A DNA stretch of 64,000 nucleotides from Metabacillus sp. FJAT-52054. GTDB lineage: Bacteria > Bacillota > Bacilli > Bacillales > Bacillaceae. Where the stretch lies: the NCBI RefSeq assembly GCF_037201815.1, contig NZ_CP147407.1, positions 682,001 to 746,000 of the forward strand. The letters are read 5' to 3'. Of this stretch, positions 1 to 8,576 are shown piece by piece (the first letter of the stretch is position 1; each line of letters starts with the position of its first letter). A model generated the notes under the pieces. It saw only the letters and a list, made by a program, of their open reading frames with translations, was not told the DNA's origin and searched no databases. The position numbers were made by a program, and so were the translations under genes.

Positions 1-1
1 A

Positions 2-631
2 GGAGTTTTCGGACACGGCACCATCAAAGCCGCTAAAAACATTTTCGTGAAGCATGCCAACGAATGTACGCTGACAGCCGGGGAAGACATTCATATCGGT
101 TTTTACGCAAAAGGCAGCAGCCTCCAGGCGAAAAATGTAATCACAGAGCAGCATAAAGGAAAAATTTTCGGCGGGCACATTATCGCGAAGGGCAAGGTTT
201 ATGCGAGTGAGATTGGCAATAAAATTGAGCTGAAAACCTTGATTCAGGTAGAGGGCTTTGAACGGAGCAAGCTCAAGGAAGAGTATATGACCCTTCTAAA
301 CGAATATAAACAGGCTATACAAAGCATAGAAGAAATACAGCGTCATCTCGAAATCTATGAAAATTTTGCCCATAATTTGAATGCAAGCCAGCAAACCCAG
401 CTGGAAAAGCTTAAAATTGCCCATGATGGCAAGCTTAAGGAAATCTCCGTATTTGAACAGAAGCGCACGTCTTTGATGAAAATGCTTGAAACGAAAGGGG
501 ATGGAGAAATCTCCATCTTTGAGAAGGCTTATCCCGAAACCTATATCGAAATCAAAAACATGAAGAAAAAGGTCGATTCTTTAACGAAGGGTACCTTTTA
601 CGCATCCGGCCGAGAGTTGAAATATGAATAA
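2..631 (+). CDS. DUF342/FapA-like protein, C-terminal part (5' end outside window)
   Basis: The frame is open from base 2, so the gene begins upstream. The GTG at 47 is an internal codon and an unlikely start. The visible 209 residues begin with short glycine-rich beta turns (FGHGTIKAAKNIF, GKIFGGHIIAKGKV, ASEIG) typical of the right-handed beta-helix of DUF342, the family of the Vibrio flagellar assembly protein FapA. They end in a charged coiled coil of about 100 residues (LKEEYMTLLNEYKQAIQSI onward). It lies 12 bases before a GAF gene and appears co-transcribed with it and the PilZ gene. The family assignment is by pattern. The cellular role is unknown; surface, motility or polarity functions are plausible. 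Confidence 0.8.
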   Translation, partial: GVFGHGTIKAAKNIFVKHANECTLTAGEDIHIGFYAKGSSLQAKNVITEQHKGKIFGGHIIAKGKVYASEIGNKIELKTLIQVEGFERSKLKEEYMTLLNEYKQAIQSIEEIQRHLEIYENFAHNLNASQQTQLEKLKIAHDGKLKEISVFEQKRTSLMKMLETKGDGEISIFEKAYPETYIEIKNMKKKVDSLTKGTFYASGRELKYE

Positions 632-643
632 GGAGCATCCAGA

Positions 644-2191
644 ATGAGTCTTGAAAAATCATATCGATACGAAATCCTGCTGCAGGCAATTGAAGTTTTC
701 ACTCAAAGGTATGACAAAAGCGCACTATTTGAGTTTGCGTTTGATTTTGCCAATCAGCTACTGACCCTCGGACAGTCGGCTCTTTTTATAAGAGAAGATG
801 ATCGATTGACCTTGATACATACGAGGAATTATGACATTCAAGACTATCACATCCCAGTAACAGAAAAGTTAAACCGTCTTCCTCTTTACCACGGAAGACC
901 GATCTCCTCCCATCAGCTGAACACATACTTTTCTGAAGAATTTATTCGGGATTTTTCGGCGGCACATGTCATTCCCCTGATTAACGATACGCATCTGGTC
1001 GGTTTGATTGTGACAGATGGCAAATCGGCCGGGGAGTTTTCAAAGGATGACGAGATTAGTTCGACGATTATGATGAGTCTCGTGAATTCTTCCCTTGAGA
1101 ACAACCAGCGGTTTCTTGACTTCCAATCGATCAATCAGGAATTGGACCGGAAAGTATTCAGCCTGTTTGTCTTAAACCAAAGTATAAAGGCGCTTCTTTC
1201 GGAACTCAATGTCCGCAAGCTGTATGAGATGGCGACAGATGTATTCAGCGAAATTTCCGGAAGCCGCGTCACGAGCTTCGGAATCTATGACCCGCTCACA
1301 CATCGCATTAAGCTGAAGGGATATCGGAATGTCCACTCCTTTCATCGCCTGTATGCGGAATTGAAAATGAAGGAAATCCAGAGCTGTCCAAATCGCATCG
1401 TCATCAGCATGAAAGAAGACAGTGACTTGCTGGATCAGCTTTTTGAGGATACATCTGCGCTGCTTGAGCTGGAAGCGGAGTACATTATTCTAATTCAAAA
1501 AGAGAGATTAATAGGGCTCGTTACCCTGAGCGATTCCCGGCAGAACACACATTATGACAGCGGTACGATTGAACTGATCGAAACGTTGGCCTCATCTACC
1601 TACATCGCATTAAACAATGCCCAGCTGTTTGAAAAGCAGGAAAAGCAGAAGCGGGAGGCTGAATCCAAGCTGAATGTTCTGCAGATGTATAACCGTTTGA
1701 TCCGGACGATTAATTCCTGCAGAACAAGAGAGGAATTGCTGAAGCTATCCATCAGCACCCTTGAGCTCGGCTTTGGAGTCAGCAAGGCATTTTTTGCTTT
1801 TGACAACGGGAAAGCCTATGAGGTCGCGGAGTGTACAGGAGCGGATCTAGCGGGCGAAACCTTCGTATTTGAAGACCACGTGGGGCAGAACATTCAGGAT
1901 GAAATCTACTATGACTATTTTGCAAATCGGCTGAACACCTGCTTTGCGGACGAAAGCTTCTGCGAAAAGCTGGGCGAATCCACCGGCATTGTCATAGCTC
2001 CCATTCAGATGAACCCCGAGTACAACTACAATGGACAGGTTCATAGACCGTATGGATACCTCATTGTCACACAGACAGCCGAAAATCTGAAAGAAGAGGA
2101 AATTCTGCTGATCGATACGATAACGAGAAACATTACACCGCTAATCTATCATATGGATCAAAAAGAAACCTTCATTTTTTCAGAGAGCTGA
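644..2191 (+). CDS. Triple-GAF domain cytoplasmic sensor protein
   Basis: A protein of 515 residues with no signal peptide or membrane segment. Three successive GAF-like modules can be seen at about residues 20-165, 185-330 and 350-505, separated by helical linkers (for example EKQEKQKREAESKLNVLQMY). No output domain (kinase, GGDEF, EAL or HTH) follows, so it probably senses a small molecule and acts through protein contacts. It sits between a DUF342 gene and a PilZ gene with gaps of 12 and 16 bases, which suggests one operon and a link to cyclic di-GMP or surface signalling. The ligand cannot be inferred. Start ATG 644 follows an AGGAGC site. Confidence 0.8.
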   Translation: MSLEKSYRYEILLQAIEVFTQRYDKSALFEFAFDFANQLLTLGQSALFIREDDRLTLIHTRNYDIQDYHIPVTEKLNRLPLYHGRPISSHQLNTYFSEEFIRDFSAAHVIPLINDTHLVGLIVTDGKSAGEFSKDDEISSTIMMSLVNSSLENNQRFLDFQSINQELDRKVFSLFVLNQSIKALLSELNVRKLYEMATDVFSEISGSRVTSFGIYDPLTHRIKLKGYRNVHSFHRLYAELKMKEIQSCPNRIVISMKEDSDLLDQLFEDTSALLELEAEYIILIQKERLIGLVTLSDSRQNTHYDSGTIELIETLASSTYIALNNAQLFEKQEKQKREAESKLNVLQMYNRLIRTINSCRTREELLKLSISTLELGFGVSKAFFAFDNGKAYEVAECTGADLAGETFVFEDHVGQNIQDEIYYDYFANRLNTCFADESFCEKLGESTGIVIAPIQMNPEYNYNGQVHRPYGYLIVTQTAENLKEEEILLIDTITRNITPLIYHMDQKETFIFSES

Positions 2192-2207
2192 ACAGTAAGG
2201 GGAAAAC

Positions 2208-2771
2208 ATGGAATACATGACAATTATCACAAAAGATCACAAAACGATCACAGCCGGACTTCATCATATCGAGGGAGAGCTCATGAACGTTGTGGTAAAG
2301 GATCTGTCGGGAATCCAATTAGGCGACCGCTTAACATGCAAATTCGAAATGAAATCCTTTCACGCCTACGTCTTGAAACAGGAAAACTTCAATCTGTACC
2401 TATACTTGCCCATTCAAGAGCGGCAAGCACCTAATGAACGGAGAAGATTTTACCGCCACTCCTGCCAAATAAGCGCATCCCTGTCCATAAAAGGGCAAGA
2501 ACCGTCCAAGGTTACCATCGTCGACATCAGCCTCAACGGATTTGGATTTATAACAGGGAACTCCTTGGGGAAGGAGCAGCTCTATGAACTGGAACTTAAA
2601 ATGGATGAACCCGCTGAAACCCTCCGCACCCAAATCACCGTGCGAAACCAGCGGGAACTCCCAACCTCCCTCTACCGATACGGATCGCAGATTACCGCAA
2701 TCAGTGAAAAAGACCTGCTTCACTTGAGGAAGTTTTTGCTTAATCAGCAGCTGAGCGAGACGGGGGAGTAG
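2208..2771 (+). CDS. PilZ domain protein, probable cyclic di-GMP receptor
   Basis: A protein of 187 residues. The N-terminal half (about 1-70) resembles the YcgR-type flexible barrel found before PilZ domains. The PilZ domain begins with the arginine switch ERRRFYR (R79 to R83) and carries the DISLNGFG box (D106, S108, G111). These are the two motifs that bind cyclic di-GMP, and both are intact. It is the last gene of the DUF342-GAF-PilZ row. Binding of cyclic di-GMP follows from family knowledge; the effector function is inferred only from the context. Start ATG 2208 follows a GGGG-rich site. Confidence 0.87.
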   Translation: MEYMTIITKDHKTITAGLHHIEGELMNVVVKDLSGIQLGDRLTCKFEMKSFHAYVLKQENFNLYLYLPIQERQAPNERRRFYRHSCQISASLSIKGQEPSKVTIVDISLNGFGFITGNSLGKEQLYELELKMDEPAETLRTQITVRNQRELPTSLYRYGSQITAISEKDLLHLRKFLLNQQLSETGE

Positions 2772-2807
2772 GGCAGGGAAATTTGTTTGGCGGAACGGAG
2801 AGAATTA

Positions 2808-3850
2808 GCGGTTCAACGGACAAAATCCGGCGGTGAACGGCCAATAAAGGGGGGCGAACGGACAGATAAACTCGGACGGACAGATTACGTGGAGGAACGG
2901 CCAGATTATGTGGTTAAACGGACAGAATCCGGAGGGGAACGGCCAATAAATGGTGACGAACGGACAGATAAACTCGGACGGACAGATTCGATGGGACAAC
3001 GGACAGATTATGTGGTTCAACGGGCAGAATCCGGCGAGGAACGGCCAATAAAGGGTGGCGAACGGACAGATAAACTCGGACGGACAGATTATGTCGAGGA
3101 ACGGCCAGATTACGTGGTTCGACGGACAAAATCCGGAGGGGAACGGCCAATAAATGGTGGCGAACGGACAGATAAAATCAGACGGACAGATTCGATGGGA
3201 CAACGGACAGATTATGTGGTTCAACGGGCAGAATCCGGCGAGGAACGGCCAATAAAGGGTGGGGAACGGACAGATAAACTCGGACGGACAGATTATGTCG
3301 AGGAACGGCCAGATTACGTGGTTCAACGGACAAAATCCGGAGGGGAACGGCCAATAAATGGTGGCGAACGGACAGATAAAATCAGACGGACAGATTCGAT
3401 GGGACAACGGACAGATTATGTGGTTCAACGGGCAGAATCCGGCGAGGAACGGCCAATAAAGGGTGGCGAACGGACAGATAAACTCGGACGGACAGATTAT
3501 GTCGAGGAACGGCCAGATTACGTGGTTCGACGGACAAAATCCGGAGGGGAACGGCCAATAAAGGGTGGCGAACGGACAGATAAACTCGGACGGACAGATT
3601 ACGTGGAGGAACGGCCAGATTATGTGGTTAAACGGACAGAATCCGGCGGGGAACGGCCAATAAATCGTGGCGAACGGACAGATAAAATCAGACGGACAGA
3701 TTCGATGGGACAACGGACAGAATAGGCGGTTCGACGGCCAGAATCGTTCGGAGGACGGCCAATAAATGGTGGCGAACGGACAGATAAAATGGAACGGGCA
3801 GATCCGGCGTGGCAACGGACAGAATAAGCGGTTCAACGGCCCAATCAGCC
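2808..3850. repeat. Higher-order tandem repeat array, 102-bp units built of 18-21-bp subunits
   Basis: Eight full 102-bp units begin at 2856, 2958, 3060, 3162, 3264, 3366, 3468 and 3570, followed by a partial unit and degenerate copies to about 3850. Each unit holds five subunits (one of 18 bp, four of 21 bp) that share the core CGGACAGA or CGGCCA. Two unit variants largely alternate, so the true period is often 204 bp. Because units are multiples of three, long open frames run on both strands (312 and 343 codons) with low-complexity products such as repeated RTDKLG/RTDYVEE. I regard these as by-products of the repeat. The array fills the space between the PilZ gene and the convergent SDR gene. 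Confidence 0.9.
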
Positions 3851-3864
3851 AATTTCAATCGTGC

Positions 3865-3895
3865 AAAAAAGCCCGGAGAAGGATTCTCCGGGCTA
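3865..3895 (-). terminator. Rho-independent terminator of the SDR gene
   Basis: An 11-bp inverted repeat (AGCCCGGAGAA / TTCTCCGGGCT) with a 3-nt loop is followed on the minus strand by six T. It lies just after the stop codon of the SDR gene and marks the edge of the repeat array. Confidence 0.85.
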
Positions 3896-3900
3896 AAGTT

Positions 3901-4647
3901 TTATTTGAAGGAAGCGTATCCTTCATCAGCCATAACTACACTGCCGTTGATGGCGTCGGCTTCTTCCAGTGAAAGAAGGTAGACGGCATTTGCCAGCTGT
4001 TCAGGCTGGGTAAGTTTGTTGCCCATGACTTTGGCTTTCATTGAATCAATGATGCCGTGGTCTCTGTAGCTTTGGATAATGGCTGTATCCACAACCCCAG
4101 GTGCAATGCCTACTACCCGGATTCCGTAAGGAGCCAGTTCAAGTGCAGCTGATTTAGTCATCATGTTTACGGCGCCTTTTGTTGCGTGGTATGCAAATGT
4201 GCTTGGAGATGCAAGAATTCCATAAACCGAAGTTGTATTAATAATGACTCCTTTTATGTTCAGCTCTTTCATTTTTTTGCCTGCTTCGATAATTCCGTAT
4301 GCTACACCGTGCTGGTTAATATCGATGATTTTATGGTAGGTTTCCATATTCATATCCAGAACCGGTGTGGATGAGCCAATTCCGGCATTATTGAACATAA
4401 TATCAATTCTTCCGTATTCTTCAACGGTTTTCTCGATTAAGCGGGTAACATCCTCATACTTGGAAACGTCCGTTTTAATGAAGATGGCTTCCCCGTTATT
4501 TGAGCGGATCATTTCGGCTGTTTCATTTCCGGCTGCTTCATTAAAATCAGCAACGACAACCCGGTCTCCTTTTCTGGCAAACTTAAGGCAGGTTTCTCTT
4601 CCAATTCCGCTTGCTCCGCCTGTAATAACGGCTACTCTTTTCGTCAT
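3901..4647 (-). CDS. SDR family NAD(P)-dependent oxidoreductase
   Basis: A classical short-chain dehydrogenase/reductase of 248 residues, the normal family length. The Rossmann glycine motif is TGGASGIG (residues 9-16), NNAG is at 86-89, and the catalytic set is S140, Y153 and K157 (YHATK). D34 at the end of the second strand favours NAD(H) over NADP(H). The substrate cannot be told from sequence; an alcohol, sugar or keto-acid is possible. It is divergent from a LysR-type gene across 111 bases, the usual arrangement for a target and its regulator. Confidence 0.9.
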   Translation of the reverse strand: MTKRVAVITGGASGIGRETCLKFARKGDRVVVADFNEAAGNETAEMIRSNNGEAIFIKTDVSKYEDVTRLIEKTVEEYGRIDIMFNNAGIGSSTPVLDMNMETYHKIIDINQHGVAYGIIEAGKKMKELNIKGVIINTTSVYGILASPSTFAYHATKGAVNMMTKSAALELAPYGIRVVGIAPGVVDTAIIQSYRDHGIIDSMKAKVMGNKLTQPEQLANAVYLLSLEEADAINGSVVMADEGYASFK

Positions 4648-4758
4648 TTTCTATTTCCTCCCTGTTTCTAGCATATTTTGATTTTATCATTCTCTTCAAT
4701 TAATTATAATTTAATAAAAGTGTCGTTTAGTTAAGTGCAGCTTAAGGAGGGATGAGCG

Positions 4759-5655
4759 TTGAATATTGAGCAATTGGAGCATGTGGCAGAAGCGGCAAAA
4801 GCAGGCTCGCTTACGAAGGCAGCTGATCATTTGCATGTAAGCCTGTCAGCTATCAGCCAGTCGATAAGCAAGCTGGAAAAAGAACTGGGAGTCCAGCTTT
4901 TTATCCGCAATCGCCAAGGCACAGCTTTAACGGCGGAGGGAATACGAATCATGGAGAAGGCGGAAAAAGTTCTCACTGCCATCGGAGAATTGAAGGAAGA
5001 AGCCAACCGCTGCTCCGATACGCTTACCGGTGATTTGAAAATCGGCATGATTCCGGGTCCTATTAACCTTCTAATCGATATGGTTTCAGCATATAAAACC
5101 GATTATCCCAATGTTAAAGTGGAAATCTATGAAATGGGACCGGTGAAAATCGCTGAAGGCATTCTGAACAATGATCTGGATATCGGGCTGGTTTTAACCT
5201 CCCATTCATTCGCTGTTCAAAATCACGAGCTGATTGCCGAAAAGATCTTGGAGGGGAAGATGGTTGCGGGTGTTCATAAACAATCCCCGCTTGCCAAACT
5301 GGACCGGATCTCTCCGGAGCAGCTTTTTAAGGAGACGCTCGTCCTGTATAACGATGACTACATCAAAAAGTTTGCTTACGATACCTTATCGCCTTATGGC
5401 CCAATCGATGTTCTGTTTACCACGAATAACACGGAAGCAATCAAGCGGGCTGTACAAAGCGGGGTAGCCGTAACTCTAGGAATGGATTATTCCTTCCGCA
5501 GCCGATCCCCCTATCCGAACGAGACGGTCATTCCGATTGAGATTGATGGTGCCGATAAGGAGGCGCTTCATCTTGCCTTAATCAGGAGAAAGGACAAGGT
5601 TCCCTCCCTAAAGGTAAAGGAATTCATGCGAAGGATCCACAGAGAGTTAAGATGA
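4759..5655 (+). CDS. LysR family transcriptional regulator
   Basis: A protein of 298 residues. The N-terminal winged HTH (about 1-60, IEQLEHVAEAAKAGSLTKAADHL) is followed by a periplasmic-binding-protein-like effector domain (about 90-295). Start TTG 4759 is chosen because AAGGAGG lies 8 bases upstream and the family N-terminus matches. It is divergent from the SDR gene, so it probably controls that gene in response to a small-molecule effector and may repress itself. The intergenic stretch is AT-rich (TTAATTATAATTTAATAAAAG), and a T-N11-A operator could be there, but none is certain. Confidence 0.92.
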   Translation: MNIEQLEHVAEAAKAGSLTKAADHLHVSLSAISQSISKLEKELGVQLFIRNRQGTALTAEGIRIMEKAEKVLTAIGELKEEANRCSDTLTGDLKIGMIPGPINLLIDMVSAYKTDYPNVKVEIYEMGPVKIAEGILNNDLDIGLVLTSHSFAVQNHELIAEKILEGKMVAGVHKQSPLAKLDRISPEQLFKETLVLYNDDYIKKFAYDTLSPYGPIDVLFTTNNTEAIKRAVQSGVAVTLGMDYSFRSRSPYPNETVIPIEIDGADKEALHLALIRRKDKVPSLKVKEFMRRIHRELR

Positions 5656-5891
5656 AGATAAATCAAGAGGCATACAGGGTAAAAAGCAGAAGAAGTCTGA
5701 AATTTAAAATGATCTATTGAATTCCGGAAAGAATTAGGGTAATGTTGGAAATATCAATGAAGTATTTTCGGAAGGGTGACCAAGAGGCGATGATCTACTA
5801 ATTCCTGATTAGAAAAACAGTCGTAATCATGCCAAATACGAGCTATTTTTCTGGATTGGATTAGTTTTGCCTTTTGAGCGCTGATATGCAA
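5656..5891. other. Intergenic stretch with no gene seen
   Basis: Stops occur in all frames and no conserved motif was recognised. It leads into the structured leader of the MFS gene and presumably contains its promoter, which I could not place with confidence. Confidence 0.4.
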
Positions 5892-5984
5892 GACACGTAT
5901 GCCCGCTAGCTATGGGGATGTTTTGTCTTCTACCTGTGATCAAAGCAAAACCTCTTGTCCAGGAATGGAAAAGGAGGTTTTTTT
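5892..5984 (+). promoter_or_regulatory. Attenuator-like leader of the MFS efflux gene
   Basis: Two hairpins precede the ATG at 5985. The first (5892-5927) pairs GACA...GCCC with GGGG...TGTC. The second pairs AAAACCTC (5947-5954) with GAGGTTTT (5974-5981) and runs into seven T at 5978-5984. It therefore resembles a terminator and also buries the ribosome site AAGGAGG. A short frame ATG 5886 to TAG 5909 (MQDTYAR) overlaps the first hairpin but lacks a clear ribosome site. This layout resembles ribosome-mediated attenuation of drug-efflux genes. The hairpins are visible; the mechanism is inferred. Confidence 0.5.
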
Positions 5985-7235
5985 ATGTCAGAAATGGCGA
6001 GCCCCAAAAAAGCAGGGATGGGGGCTTTGTTTCAAAATCGAGTCATTCGCACGATTTTAATATCGGTGTTTTTCCTTCAGATTGGAATTTGGGTGAGAAA
6101 TTATTCGATCCTGCTCTATGTAATCGAAAAGACGAATGAAAATCCGGTGGCGGTATCACTGATTTCTGTTGCTGAATTTGCTCCGATCTTTTTATTCTCA
6201 TTTATAGGCGGGACGTTCGCGGACAGATGGCGCCCGAAGAGGACGATGGTATGGTGTGATCTATTAAGCGCCGTTTCCGTGTTTGTCGTTCTGCTTACTT
6301 TGTTCTTTGGAGACTGGAAAATCATCTTCTTCGCGACTCTCGTTTCCTCGATACTTTCCCAGTTTTCCCAGCCGGCGGGGATGAAGCTGTTCAAGCTGCA
6401 TGTTCCGGCAGAGCTTGTTCAAATGGGGATGTCGATGTACCAGACCGTTTTTGCCCTGTTTATGATTTTAGGTCCGATTCTTGGAACCTTCGTTTTCCAG
6501 CGGTATGGGATTCTTGCGGCTGTTGGAATCATGGGTGTTGCCTTCTTAATTTCAGCAGCAGTTCTCCTCATGCTTCCTCCGGATCCTGAGCCGGAAAAAG
6601 AAAAACCGAAGACGAGCCTGATGGAGGAAATGAAGGAAGGGTTCCGCTATGTATTAAATAGCAAGGCACTCACTCTTCTTGGAGCGTGTTTTGCAGCGGC
6701 CGGCCTTGCGATTGGATTAACGCAGCCGCTTGGAGTGTTTCTGATAACGGAAAGACTCGGGCTTCCGAAAGAAGAGCTGCAATGGCTTATGGCGGCATTT
6801 GGAATCGGCATGATTCTCGGGGGCGGAATTACAATCGCCATTTCCAAGAAGGTCATGCCTCAAATGCTTCTTGCAATCGGAATGACAGCAAGCGCGATTG
6901 GAATGGTCGGGATGGGTCTGTCGACAGAATTATGGCTCACGCTGACGGCTCAATTTTTTGCCGGGCTGTTCATGCCATGTATTCACATTGGAATCAATAC
7001 AATGATCCTGCAAAATACGGAAGCAAACTTTATCGGACGGGTCAACGGCATCCTGAATCCGCTCTTTATGGGAGCGATGGTCATCACGATGTCCGCTTCA
7101 GGCGTGCTGAAAAAGAACCTTTCCATCGTGTACTTGTACGAAATATCCGCCGTACTCCTCGTTATTGGCGTGCTTGTGCTTGTGCCGATTATGAGGAAAT
7201 CCTCTGTTAAGCAGGAAATGAAGCAGGGGATGTAA
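5985..7235 (+). CDS. MFS transporter, probable drug efflux (DHA3/macrolide-efflux type)
   Basis: A protein of 416 residues with about 12 hydrophobic segments and the loop 2-3 motif GGTFADRWRPKRTM typical of the major facilitator superfamily. Overall it resembles the DHA3 macrolide-efflux-like group. ATG 5985 (MSEMASPKK) is preferred over the in-frame TTG at 5955 because AAAGGAGG lies just upstream. A central charged loop at about 190-215 (DPEPEKEKPKTS) separates the two six-helix halves. It is monocistronic, with a terminator at 7272-7312. The substrate is unknown; export of a toxic compound is the family expectation, and the leader hairpins support antibiotic-type induction. Confidence 0.87.
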   Translation: MSEMASPKKAGMGALFQNRVIRTILISVFFLQIGIWVRNYSILLYVIEKTNENPVAVSLISVAEFAPIFLFSFIGGTFADRWRPKRTMVWCDLLSAVSVFVVLLTLFFGDWKIIFFATLVSSILSQFSQPAGMKLFKLHVPAELVQMGMSMYQTVFALFMILGPILGTFVFQRYGILAAVGIMGVAFLISAAVLLMLPPDPEPEKEKPKTSLMEEMKEGFRYVLNSKALTLLGACFAAAGLAIGLTQPLGVFLITERLGLPKEELQWLMAAFGIGMILGGGITIAISKKVMPQMLLAIGMTASAIGMVGMGLSTELWLTLTAQFFAGLFMPCIHIGINTMILQNTEANFIGRVNGILNPLFMGAMVITMSASGVLKKNLSIVYLYEISAVLLVIGVLVLVPIMRKSSVKQEMKQGM

Positions 7236-7271
7236 TTATTTTTTAGGAGCAAAAACAGAAAGATGTAAGGC

Positions 7272-7312
7272 AAAAAGCCAACTAGTTCGCACATGAATTA
7301 GTTGGCTTTTTT
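7272..7312 (+). terminator. Rho-independent terminator after the MFS gene
   Basis: A stem AAAAAGCCAACTA / TAGTTGGCTTTTTT with a loop of about 14 nt ends in T residues. The A-rich left arm makes it able to act in both directions. Confidence 0.85.
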
Positions 7313-7427
7313 TATTGAGAATTAGGAAATTCCATTTTTAGCGCTTTACTCAATAAAATAAGTAAGAAATTGGAAATATTGAAACTTTTATTTCGACACC
7401 CCGTCAAACTTAACGAGGGGGGATAGA

Positions 7428-7853
7428 ATGAAAAAGCTGAGCATCATTATGTTGATCGCAATAATCATTTTAGCTGCTTGTTCAACTGGAGAAGAGCCAA
7501 AGGATATTGTAAAGGTAACAATAACAGGTAACGGATTGAGCCTCTTTTCAGAAACTAATGAGCACATAGAGGATAGAGAAATTGTTTTGGAACAACCCGA
7601 AGATATTGAAGTGATGATAAAAGCATTAAAGAAATCCCCATCCTATTCGGGTGCAACGACTGTTGACGGTGAAAACTTTAAGGTGAGTATATCTTATAAA
7701 GACGATTCCTCTGACACAATCCTTTTGTGGCTTTATCCTAAAGATCATATAGGGAGATTCCAAAAAGAAAACTACACTGGATCCGTTTTTTTACTTAATG
7801 AAGAAGATATACAAAGTATTGCAAAGCTAATGAATGTAAAAGAGGTACAATAA
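7428..7853 (+). CDS. Hypothetical lipoprotein
   Basis: A protein of 141 residues. A lipoprotein signal peptide (MKKLSIIMLIAIIILAAC, lipidated C18 in the lipobox LAAC) is followed by a small domain with no family I recognise. The GAGGGGGGA site lies 6 bases before ATG 7428. The mature part is acidic and could form a small alpha/beta fold on the outer face of the membrane. It stands alone between a terminator and the hepT relic. Confidence 0.8.
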   Translation: MKKLSIIMLIAIIILAACSTGEEPKDIVKVTITGNGLSLFSETNEHIEDREIVLEQPEDIEVMIKALKKSPSYSGATTVDGENFKVSISYKDDSSDTILLWLYPKDHIGRFQKENYTGSVFLLNEEDIQSIAKLMNVKEVQ

Positions 7854-7943
7854 TAATTAAGCGCATTTTAATCCGAGTATATGAGCACAGCAAGAGGCAG
7901 TGCTTTTTTTGTTCTCATAAAGAGGTCCGGTTAGTCAATAAAA

Positions 7944-8249
7944 TTAATACGCAAGAATTTGTTTTTTATATTCCATAAAGTCGTCTAAATGCTTTGAAAT
8001 GATTTGCTCGAGGATATCTAAATTAATGGATTGATCATCATGCACCGCAATGTTGCGAAAGGCAACCATGGCTTTCATTTTGGAGGAAATATCCTGGTCA
8101 ATAATGAATTTTTCCTGGAGTATATCGGAGTTTTTTTTCAGCCACTATATGCATGGCCATTTTCCAGGCTGATTTTCATACACCTCCAAGACACGTTTTT
8201 TACATCGTTCAATCACACTTATTTTATTTAAGATCACATCATTCTTCAT
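7944..8249 (-). pseudogene. hepT: Decayed HepT-type (DUF86, HEPN) toxin gene
   Basis: Read on the minus strand, three blocks in different frames match HepT in order. The first is the N-terminus (MKNDVILNKISVIERCKKRV), from ATG 8249. The second is a mid block, MAMHIVAEKKLRYTPGK. The third is the C-terminus, with KAMVAFRNIAVHDDQSINLD and the HEPN active-site motif R-x4-H (RNIAVH), ending at TAA 7944. About 25-30 residues between blocks one and two are missing, and there are frame breaks around 8160 and 8100. HepT is the RNase toxin of type VII toxin-antitoxin systems. The start overlaps the upstream mntA-like remnant by 11 bases, as in intact operons. It cannot make a functional toxin. Confidence 0.85.
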
Positions 8250-8424
8250 AACTCGTCCTGCTTTCCTCTAAGTTGCTAAGAATATCCGATCGTTCTTCAT
8301 TAAGTTTAGCGTACATACTGAGAGCGAGCATTTCGGCATTCATGAGTATGTTATCATCTATAGAATAGGCAACCTTGCCTGTTGTATAGAATTTCACTTC
8401 CATCAAATTCTGCATAGATTTCAC
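8239..8424 (-). pseudogene. Probable remnant of MntA-like nucleotidyltransferase antitoxin (C-terminal part)
   Basis: A 61-codon frame (MKSMQNLMEVKFYTTGKVAY onward, ending LEESRTSYEE) sits directly upstream of, and overlaps, the hepT relic. That is the position of the MNT adenylyltransferase antitoxin gene in MntA-HepT operons. The nucleotidyltransferase core (GSxAxG...DxD) is absent, so this would be only the C-terminal tail. A weak GGAGTG site precedes ATG 8424, and expression as a small protein cannot be excluded. Its identity rests mainly on context. Confidence 0.5.
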
Positions 8425-8576
8425 TCCAGACCTTTCGTTACGGCTACTATACCAGTTTGTTGATTTATCGCTTTGCAGATGCGCATATCTGAGGCAGACT
8501 AGACTCTTTTAAAAGTATAATAATATAAAGTCAAAAGAACAAAATTAATCCACAAGGAAAAAGAAAGGAAGATACA

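Noticed and set aside
2787..3836. Long open frames on both strands (312 and 343 codons) that could be repetitive proteins
   Set aside because: Both arise from repeat units that are multiples of three without stops. The products are low-complexity and no credible ribosome site supports either strand.
2808..3850. CRISPR array
   Set aside because: The repeats are contiguous and the units grade into each other. There are no unique spacers of constant size and no cas genes.
8031..8231. 66-codon plus-strand frame
   Set aside because: It lies antisense to the hepT relic, whose blocks match a known family. The frame has no ribosome site.
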